Shown here: positions 1 through 5,173 of the stretch, one piece after another | How the letters are laid out: each line of letters opens with the position of its first letter | Position numbering within the stretch: the stretch's first letter is position 1 | Assembly (NCBI RefSeq): GCF_947286155.1 | Contig: NZ_CAMYPD010000073.1 | Span: forward strand, 1 to 7,880 | Length of the DNA: 7,880 nucleotides | Source: an uncultured Tessaracoccus sp. | GTDB taxonomy: Bacteria; Actinomycetota; Actinomycetes; Propionibacteriales; Propionibacteriaceae | Reading direction: 5' to 3' | Notes under the pieces: generated by a model | Database searches by the model: none | The model's input: the letters and a program-made list of their open reading frames with translations, nothing else | What the model was told of the DNA's origin: nothing | Translations under genes and position numbers: made by a program

Positions 1-542
1 ATCATGCGCAGTGGATCGTCGGAGAAGGAGATCTCGGGCTCCGTGGGCGTGCGGAGGATGCCTGCGGCGAGGTCTTGCAGGCCACCGTACGGGTCGACGA
101 ACTTGCGGGTGGCGATGTCGATCGCCATCGCGTTCACGGTGAAGTCGCGACGGATGAGGTCGCCGTCGATGGAGTCACCGAACGCGACGATGGGTTTGCG
201 TGTGTGCTCCTCGTAGGCGTCGGCGCGGAACGTGGTGACCTCGATCTGCCAATCGCTGCCTTCCGCCTTGGCCATGGCGCCGATGGTGCCGAAGTCTTTC
301 CCGACGTCCCACGTCGTCGGCGTGAAGCGCTTCAACAGGGCGTGGGTGTCGTCGGGGCGGGCGGAGGTGGTGAAATCGAGGTCGTGGCCGAGATGCCCCA
401 TCAAGGCGTCGCGGACCGAGCCGCCGACGAGGTAGAGCTCGTGGCCGGCGTCGCGAAACAGGGTGCCCAGTTCGTCGATGACGGGCGCGATGCGCAGCAG
501 GTGCTGCATCGCGTTGGTTTGGGCTTGCGAGAGTGATGGCAC
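1..542 (-). CDS. cca: CCA tRNA nucleotidyltransferase, N-terminal part (cut by window edge)
   Basis: The encoded enzyme adds or repairs the 3'-terminal CCA of tRNAs in the cytoplasm using CTP and ATP. Reading the minus strand from a GTG at 542-540 gives 180 codons with the class II nucleotidyltransferase head in order: LVGGSVRD (residues 38-45), the metal-binding pair D54-L-D56 in HDLDFTT, the RRDFTVNA motif (131-138), and SDDPLRM (174-180), where the window ends. The C-terminal tRNA-binding half lies outside the window. I chose GTG because the residues before the next in-frame ATG (509-507) look like normal family N-terminus (SLSQAQTNAM) and neither start has a strong ribosome binding site. 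A TAGCAT hexamer 8 bases upstream of the GTG could be a -10 box for a leaderless transcript, which is inference. It is transcribed divergently from the M23 gene. In mycobacteria the orthologue is often labelled pcnA. Confidence 0.96.
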   Translation of the reverse strand, partial: MPSLSQAQTNAMQHLLRIAPVIDELGTLFRDAGHELYLVGGSVRDALMGHLGHDLDFTTSARPDDTHALLKRFTPTTWDVGKDFGTIGAMAKAEGSDWQIEVTTFRADAYEEHTRKPIVAFGDSIDGDLIRRDFTVNAMAIDIATRKFVDPYGGLQDLAAGILRTPTEPEISFSDDPLRM

Positions 543-610
543 GAGATTCGATGCTACCTGAATTGCGCTAGAGAGTGATTTGACCCCTAGAACGTGATTG
601 TATTGGACTC
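543..610. promoter_or_regulatory. Short divergent intergenic region between cca and the M23 peptidase gene
   Basis: These 68 bp must hold the start signals of two divergent genes. On the plus strand, TTGACC (580-585) resembles a -35 box, but the best following -10-like sequence, TATTGG (601-606), leaves a spacer of only 15 bp. On the minus strand, TAGCAT (557-552 region) fits the loose actinobacterial TANNNT -10 pattern and lies just upstream of the cca GTG. No good Shine-Dalgarno precedes either start, so leaderless transcripts are possible. The individual boxes are guesses. Confidence 0.25.
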
Positions 611-1801
611 GTGCGTCTCAAACAGGGCTTGTCTGCGATGATCGCGGTGGGGACAGTCGTCGCAGGGATCTCCGTGGCGACGATGCAAAGCCCTACCCCC
701 GTTGAGGCCGTGCCCAACGTGAGCGTGACTCCAGAACCGCTCGACGTGGTGGAGCCTAGTGACCCTCCGTCGGTCGAGGAAGCTCCCACGACGACGAGCG
801 TGCCGACGCCCATGGCCCCACCACCGGTTGCGCAGACTCCCAGCACGACGAGCGTGCCGAGGCCGAGTGCCCCCATCTTCCCGGTGCACACGTACGAAGA
901 AGACTGGTTCTTGCCGCGCCCCGAGCGAGGCAAGCCAGCGGGCTCCGACAAGCTCGGATACGTCAACACCCAGGGCAACGGCACCCTCGCGACGCCGGTG
1001 AACGGGCGACGCACGTCGCCCTTCGGCATGCGCATGCACCCCGTCCTGCACATCTACAAACTGCACACGGGCCTCGACTTCGCCGCACCCTGCGGCACAC
1101 CTGTCGGCGCCGCAGCCGACGGCGTCGTATCGTTCGTCGGCTGGGCCGGCGGAAATGGCTACATGGTGAGCATCCGTCATGGCCAGATCAACGGCTACGA
1201 CGTGGTCACCAACTATGCCCATCTGTCGTCGGCCGGTGTGCGCGTCGGCGACCAGGTGAAGCGACACCAGGGCATTGGCCGCGTCGGCAACACGGGCTAC
1301 TCGACGGGATGCCACCTCCACTTCGAGGTGAAGGCGAACGGCCATTTCACCGACCCCGCCTCGTGGCTGTCGAAGGATGGGGCCGTGGTATTTGCGCAGG
1401 ACATGCCCGACTATGCCGCGCCTTCGCCAAGCCCGTCGCCGTCCCCTTCCCCGTCGCCCTCGCCTTCGCCGTCGGTGTCGCCTTCGCCGGGCGCATCACC
1501 GTCGCTCTCACCGAGTGTGCCGACGTCGCCCTCGGCTGCTCCGAGCACATCGGGAAGCCCGACGGCGAACCCCACCAGTCCACACCCTTCCGAGCCGAAA
1601 CCGTCGTCGCCCGAGCCGTCGAGCCCGAAGCCATCGGATCTGAAACCGTCTGATACGCCGTCGCCGAAGCCGAGCGCGTCGCCGAGCCCGTCACCGTCGC
1701 CGTCCCCCTCGAAGCCGAACGAATCACCGTCGGAGAGCGAGAAGCCGACGGAACCCGCGCCCACCAAGAGCGAGAAGCCGGCGCCCAGGCCGACGAAGTA
1801 A
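611..1801 (+). CDS. Secreted M23-family metallopeptidase with Pro/Ser-rich C-terminal tail
   Basis: Predicted zinc endopeptidase that cleaves peptide cross-links of peptidoglycan outside the cell (LytM/lysostaphin type). Residues 1-25 (MRLKQ then a hydrophobic stretch) form a signal peptide or anchor. Residues 34-95 are a Pro/Thr/Ser/Val-rich linker. The M23 domain spans about 130-255 and has every catalytic element: zinc ligands H152 and D156 (HTGLD), catalytic-site H204 (NYAHLS), and H235/H237 (CHLHFEV). C161 (PCGTPV) and C234 could form a disulfide, which is inferred. From residue 271 to the end is a low-complexity tail, first pure Ser-Pro dipeptides, then Pro/Ser/Lys/Glu, possibly spanning or binding the wall. 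No LPXTG, LysM or SH3 is visible. The GTG start is chosen because it supplies the positively charged n-region; the internal ATG at 638 would lose it. There is no clear Shine-Dalgarno. A substrate-specific name is not justified. Confidence 0.92.
   Translation: MRLKQGLSAMIAVGTVVAGISVATMQSPTPVEAVPNVSVTPEPLDVVEPSDPPSVEEAPTTTSVPTPMAPPPVAQTPSTTSVPRPSAPIFPVHTYEEDWFLPRPERGKPAGSDKLGYVNTQGNGTLATPVNGRRTSPFGMRMHPVLHIYKLHTGLDFAAPCGTPVGAAADGVVSFVGWAGGNGYMVSIRHGQINGYDVVTNYAHLSSAGVRVGDQVKRHQGIGRVGNTGYSTGCHLHFEVKANGHFTDPASWLSKDGAVVFAQDMPDYAAPSPSPSPSPSPSPSPSPSVSPSPGASPSLSPSVPTSPSAAPSTSGSPTANPTSPHPSEPKPSSPEPSSPKPSDLKPSDTPSPKPSASPSPSPSPSPSKPNESPSESEKPTEPAPTKSEKPAPRPTK
1421..1798 (+). repeat. Low-complexity Ser-Pro-encoding repeat tract
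   Basis: The 3' third of the M23 gene is built from short imperfect repeats of the type TCGCCGTCGCC and CCGAGCCCG, encoding Ser-Pro dipeptides at residues 271-290 and again near 355-372, with a more mixed Thr/Ala/Asn/Pro section between and a Lys/Glu-rich end. Codons vary between TCG, TCC, AGC and CCG, CCC, CCT, so it is not a recent pure microsatellite expansion. Such tracts can vary in length between strains and are prone to assembly error. Confidence 0.85.
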
Positions 1802-1819
1802 CTCGCCCCAGCGACGAGA

Positions 1820-2404
1820 CTACGCAGCCGGTTCGGTGAGTGCCACCAGCAAACTCCCCAGGAATTCTGAGTCGACGTCATTGTCCATGCCGGGTTCGAA
1901 AAACACCGCTGACAAGGCGCGCACCACCCGATCGGTGGGCATGCTGAAGCGCCGCCCGACGTGCGCCACGGCCTTGGTGAGGAACGCCGCCATCACGGGG
2001 TGGGTTTGTGCTTCATGCTCGCGCAGCCGTTGGCCGAGTTCGTCGGAGCGGGTCGCTCGGAGGTGGATTTCGAGCATGGTGCGCCGGAAGTCCGCGGTGG
2101 GGCCGAGCGCCCGGAAGAACGCGGGGATCGCCTCGTTCACGGCCCAGTCGATGCCCGCGTCAGGCGGCGGCTGAAAGATCGCGTCCAGTTCGCGAAGGGT
2201 CTGCTCGGCGTAGCTTTCGAGGATCGCGATGCACAGGTCGTCTTTTGTCTGAAAGTTGGAGTAGAACGCGCCTCGGCTGAAACCGGCCCGCTCGCACAGC
2301 TGCTCAACGCTCGTCGCGTCGATGCCGCGCTCCGCGAACTCGTGGATCGCAGCCTGGATCAGTCGGCCTCGCGTGGCCTCACGTCTGGGCGTCGTCTCTG
2401 TCAT
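1820..2404 (-). CDS. TetR/AcrR-family transcriptional repressor
   Basis: A 194-residue one-component regulator of typical TetR length. Residues about 10-55 are the DNA-binding domain: RGRLIQAAIHEFAERGIDAT, then the helix-turn-helix at 31-51 with recognition helix SRGAFYSNF (43-51) and the following KDDL. The rest is an all-helical ligand-binding and dimerisation domain that I cannot assign to an inducer class. The ATG at 2404-2402 is well supported by a strong GGAGGAA Shine-Dalgarno 3 bases upstream. The reading frame stays open far upstream, antisense to mmpL, but that is a shadow. The gene diverges from mmpL, and the gap between them holds two matching palindromes, so autoregulation plus repression of mmpL-yhgE is the obvious inference. 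Its 3' end converges on the M23 gene with only 18 bp between the stops and no clear terminator. Confidence 0.96.
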   Translation of the reverse strand: MTETTPRREATRGRLIQAAIHEFAERGIDATSVEQLCERAGFSRGAFYSNFQTKDDLCIAILESYAEQTLRELDAIFQPPPDAGIDWAVNEAIPAFFRALGPTADFRRTMLEIHLRATRSDELGQRLREHEAQTHPVMAAFLTKAVAHVGRRFSMPTDRVVRALSAVFFEPGMDNDVDSEFLGSLLVALTEPAA

Positions 2405-2407
2405 GGC

Positions 2408-2414
2408 TTCCTCC
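2408..2414 (-). promoter_or_regulatory. Strong Shine-Dalgarno of the tetR gene
   Basis: Reading the minus strand, GGAGGAA lies 3 bases before the ATG (5 bases counted from the GGAGG core). It is the strongest ribosome binding site in the window and fixes the tetR start. Confidence 0.8.
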
Positions 2415-2435
2415 GACACACAACGTAGCCCATTG

Positions 2436-2451
2436 GATACACGAGTGTATG
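2436..2451. promoter_or_regulatory. Predicted TetR operator, site 1
   Basis: GATACA-CGAG-TGTATG contains the uninterrupted inverted repeat ATACAC-GA-GTGTAT (2437-2450), with 6 of 6 arm pairs matching. Length and symmetry are typical of TetR-family operators. It sits 32 bp upstream of the tetR start codon and shares its half-sites with site 2. An AGTGTA/TACACT hexamer inside it could serve as the tetR -10 box (weak inference), so binding would block tetR transcription. Confidence 0.7.
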
Positions 2452-2460
2452 CTGGGGCTC

Positions 2461-2476
2461 GATTCAGTACTGTATC
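2461..2476. promoter_or_regulatory. Predicted TetR operator, site 2
   Basis: GATTCA-GTAC-TGTATC is a 16-bp palindrome with 7 of 8 base pairs matching and a perfect CAGTACTG core (2465-2472). It lies 15 bp before the mmpL ATG. A TANNNT-type -10 candidate, TACTGT (2468-2473), falls inside it, which would place a transcription start near 2480 and give a very short leader. Bound repressor would then cover the mmpL core promoter. The -10 call is inference and no convincing -35 is visible. The outer half-sites of the two operators, TTGGATACA (2433-2441) and TGTATCCAA (2471-2479), are exact inverse copies. Confidence 0.7.
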
Positions 2477-2491
2477 CAAGTTGGGGTGAAG

Positions 2492-5173
2492 ATGTCGGCT
2501 GCGCTCTACGCACTGGGCCGTTGGTGCTACAACCACGGCGTTCGCGTGTTGCTGTTGTGGTTGCTCGTCGCGCTCGTGATGGGCGGGGTAGGGCTCAGCG
2601 TGCGCAGCCAGTTCGACGACGGTTTCGACATCCCCGGTTCGCCGTCGCAGGAGGCGCTCGACCGCCTCCACATGACGTTCCCGACGGGAGCGGCCCTCTC
2701 CGCCACGGCGGTTATCGTCGTGCCCGAGGGGGAGCACGTCGGTGAGCTGAAGGATGAGATCGAGCCGCTGCTGAAGGAATTCGAGGAGCTGGAACTCGTC
2801 GATTCGGTGCAGTCGCCGTGGTTCAAGTATTCGCAGGGCCAGATTTCCGACGACGACCGCGCGGCGCTGGCGAACCTCTCGCTGAGCGTCACGGAGGTGC
2901 CCACGCTCGACACCCTCGACCCGATCGTGGAAGCCGCCCACGACATCGAGCGGCAGCTCCCCGAAGGCACGAGGGTCACCATGGGCGGGCCCGCGTTCCA
3001 GATGGAGCTGCCCGAGATTTCCATCACTGAGGTGCTGGGCGTCGTGCTCTCGTTCATCGTCTTGTGGGTGATGCTCGGCTCGGTAATCACTGCGATCATC
3101 CCCATCTTCACCGCGCTGCTCGGCGTTGGTATCGCCATGTTCGTGATGTTCGGCGCGACGAGTGTCATCAGCGTCAACTCCGTGACGCCCATGCTCGCCA
3201 TCATGCTGGGCGTCGCGGTGGGCATCGACTACGCGCTGTTCATCTTCTCCAGGCACCGCGACCAGCTCCGCGACGGCATGGACGCCGAGGAATCGATGGC
3301 CCGCGCCATCGGCACGGCGGGCACCGCCGTCGTGTTCGCCGGCGTGACGAACGCCATCGCACTCACGGGGCTCGCGGTCGCCGGACTGCCGTTCATCACG
3401 GTGATGGGCGTCTTCGCATCGATCGCGGTGGCCTTCGCCGTGCTGATCGCGCTCACGCTGCTGCCCGCGTTCGGGGGCTTCCTCGGTGAGCGAATGCGGC
3501 CCAAACAGTCCCCCCGCAGGCGCGACGAATCCGAGCAGGCGCCAGCTGGGCGGCGCGGCATCTTCCACTGGTGGGTGGGGGTGAGCACGTCGCATCCCAT
3601 CGCCACCATCGTGGCGGTGGTGACCCTGCTCGGCGCGTGCTCGCTGCCGGCGATGAATCTGACGCTGTCGCTGCCGAACGCCGGCCAAAGCCCGGAAACC
3701 AGGCAGGCCCGCGTCGCCTACGACGCCATCGCCGAGCACTTCGGCCCCGGCTACAACGCGCCGCTGGTGGTCACCGTCGGCATCATCGGCTCGACGGACC
3801 CCCTCGGCCTGCTCGACGAGCTCTCCGACGAGATCGACAGCGTGGAGGGCGTCGACCAAATCGGGCTCGCCGTGCCGAACCAGAACGCGGACACCGGCAT
3901 GATCCAGCTCTACCCGACGACCGCCACCGACGACCCCGAGACCGTGCACACCGTCGAACGGCTGCGCGAACTCACGGACTCATGGCAGGAGTCCCGCAAT
4001 CTCGACGCAAACGTCACCGGCTTCACCGCGGTGCAGCTCGACGTGACGACCAAGCTCGGCAAGGCCGTCGGGCCGTTCGTCATCATGGTGGTGGGGCTCA
4101 CGCTGGTACTGCTGTGTGCGGTGTTCCGCTCGGTGTGGGTGCCGCTCAAGACGGCCGCGGGGTTCCTGCTGAGTGTGGGCGCGTCGTTCGGCATCACGCA
4201 GCTCGTCTTCAACGAGGGCTGGTTCAAAGCGCTCATCAACCTCGAGAAACCGGAGGCGATCATCTCATTTCTGCCCATCTTGCTGATCGGCATCTTGTTC
4301 GGGCTCGCGATGGACTACGAGATCTTCATCGCCTCGCGCATCCGCGAGGAATACATCCACGGCAAACCGCCCATCGATGCGATTCGCGACGGGTTCGTGG
4401 CCTCTGGACGCGTGGTCACCGCCGCGGCGCTGGTGATGTTCGCGGTGTTCGCGTTCTTCGTGCCGGCCGGCATGATGGCTATCAAACAGATCGCGTTCGC
4501 GCTCGCCGTCGGCGTGCTCATCGACGCGTTCCTCATCCGCATGACGCTCGTGCCCGCGGTGCTCGCCCTGCTCGGCGATCACGCCTGGTGGATGCCGAAA
4601 TGGCTCGACAGAATGCTGCCCGAATTCGACATGGAGGGCGAGGTGCTCACCAAGCAGCTCGAACTCGCCGACTGGCCGGGCACCGATGCACTGGTGCACG
4701 CCGAAGATATCGAAGTGGAAGGCCTAGTCGCACCGCTGTCGATGCAGGTGCGGCCCGGCGAAGTGGTGGGCATGACAGGCATGGTGGGCGCGCGCGCCGC
4801 AGCCGCGTTGGCGCTGACCGGGCGGCTCGAAGTGGCGTCGGGCAGGGGGCGCATCGTGGGCAGGCTGCTGCCCGAAGCAGCGGGCGCGATTCGTCGTCGG
4901 ACGGGTTACGTCGACCTCGCACATGAGCAAGATGTCGCGGCGTGCCTCGATGGGCTGCGCATCCACGAGGGGAGCGTGTGGTTCATCGACGGCGTGGACA
5001 CCGTCGGTAAGCCCGACGATCAACTCGCGCTCCAGCGCCTGGCTGAGCGGGCGCGCAGCGACCGAAACTTTGCCGTCGTCTGCCTCGCGGGCAACGTGGC
5101 GGCACTCACCGCAGTGACACCCGACGACGTGGTGCGCGTCGTCGAATCCACGCATGAGGGGAGCATGGCATGA
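2492..5173 (+). CDS. MmpL-type RND transporter with C-terminal degenerate ABC-ATPase-like domain
   Basis: An 893-residue inner-membrane exporter of the MmpL branch of the RND superfamily, driven by the proton gradient; substrates in this family are mostly lipids or hydrophobic compounds. The layout is duplicated: TM1 (about 18-36), extracytoplasmic loop (37-178), TM2-6 (180-327), cytoplasmic linker, TM7 (369-389), second loop (390-525), TM8-12 (526-695). Both Asp-Tyr proton-relay pairs are present: D246-Y247 in VGIDYALF and D608-Y609 in LAMDYEIF. A usual short MmpL would end near residue 705; this one adds about 160 residues resembling a dead ABC ATPase domain (separate entry). I prefer ATG 2492, preceded by GGGG 5 bases upstream, over an in-frame GTG at 2486. 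The stop overlaps the next start by 4 bp, indicating translational coupling. It is probably repressed by the divergent TetR protein. The substrate is unknown. Confidence 0.94.
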   Translation: MSAALYALGRWCYNHGVRVLLLWLLVALVMGGVGLSVRSQFDDGFDIPGSPSQEALDRLHMTFPTGAALSATAVIVVPEGEHVGELKDEIEPLLKEFEELELVDSVQSPWFKYSQGQISDDDRAALANLSLSVTEVPTLDTLDPIVEAAHDIERQLPEGTRVTMGGPAFQMELPEISITEVLGVVLSFIVLWVMLGSVITAIIPIFTALLGVGIAMFVMFGATSVISVNSVTPMLAIMLGVAVGIDYALFIFSRHRDQLRDGMDAEESMARAIGTAGTAVVFAGVTNAIALTGLAVAGLPFITVMGVFASIAVAFAVLIALTLLPAFGGFLGERMRPKQSPRRRDESEQAPAGRRGIFHWWVGVSTSHPIATIVAVVTLLGACSLPAMNLTLSLPNAGQSPETRQARVAYDAIAEHFGPGYNAPLVVTVGIIGSTDPLGLLDELSDEIDSVEGVDQIGLAVPNQNADTGMIQLYPTTATDDPETVHTVERLRELTDSWQESRNLDANVTGFTAVQLDVTTKLGKAVGPFVIMVVGLTLVLLCAVFRSVWVPLKTAAGFLLSVGASFGITQLVFNEGWFKALINLEKPEAIISFLPILLIGILFGLAMDYEIFIASRIREEYIHGKPPIDAIRDGFVASGRVVTAAALVMFAVFAFFVPAGMMAIKQIAFALAVGVLIDAFLIRMTLVPAVLALLGDHAWWMPKWLDRMLPEFDMEGEVLTKQLELADWPGTDALVHAEDIEVEGLVAPLSMQVRPGEVVGMTGMVGARAAAALALTGRLEVASGRGRIVGRLLPEAAGAIRRRTGYVDLAHEQDVAACLDGLRIHEGSVWFIDGVDTVGKPDDQLALQRLAERARSDRNFAVVCLAGNVAALTAVTPDDVVRVVESTHEGSMA
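4694..5170 (+). other. Degenerate ABC nucleotide-binding-like domain fused to the MmpL protein
   Basis: Residues about 735-893 of the MmpL protein follow the order of an ABC ATPase: an A-loop-like start (VHAEDIEVEG), LSMQVRPGEVVGMTG leading into the P-loop, LALTGRLEVASGRGRIVG (the usual 'G x l . p . s G . i . . . G' segment), RRRTGYVDL at the Q-loop place, VWFIDGVDTV as Walker B, and FAVVCLAGNVAALTA where the switch region belongs. The catalytic parts are gone. At the Walker A position GMVGARAA has Ala for Lys (residue 769) and Ala for Ser/Thr (770). There is no LSGGQ signature, Gly (834) stands where the Walker B Glu should be, and no switch His is present. ATP hydrolysis is therefore not expected. 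The similarity is by eye; a profile search could instead assign it elsewhere. A docking or regulatory role with the downstream YhgE protein is inference. Confidence 0.7.
5156..5163 (+). promoter_or_regulatory. Shine-Dalgarno for yhgE-like gene inside the end of mmpL
   Basis: GAGGGGAG lies 6 bases before ATG 5170 and within the last codons of mmpL. With the ATGA stop/start overlap at 5170-5173 it supports the chosen start and translational coupling of the two proteins. Confidence 0.75.

Noticed and set aside
1802..1819. Possible bidirectional terminator between the converging M23 and tetR genes
   Set aside because: Only a 4-bp CTCG/CGAG pairing is present with no T-tract, too weak to call a terminator.
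1411..1881. Minus-strand Gly/Asp-rich open frame opposite the Ser-Pro tract
   Set aside because: It is the mechanical complement of the Ser-Pro codons, overlaps both the M23 and tetR genes, and lacks independent support.
2486..2491. GTG at 2486 as the mmpL start
   Set aside because: In frame and possible, but it has no Shine-Dalgarno, whereas the ATG six bases later has GGGG at a workable distance. The difference is only two residues.
2405..3949. Long open frame on the minus strand continuing upstream of tetR, antisense to mmpL
   Set aside because: It is Arg/His/Asp-rich, low-complexity translation typical of the antisense of high-GC genes. tetR has a strong Shine-Dalgarno and proper start at 2404, and mmpL on the other strand has full family motifs.
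3571..4926. 451-codon open frame in a second plus-strand frame inside mmpL
   Set aside because: Its translation is Arg/His/Gly-rich with no family features, while the mmpL frame carries the DY relay pairs and membrane helices throughout. It is a GC-bias shadow.
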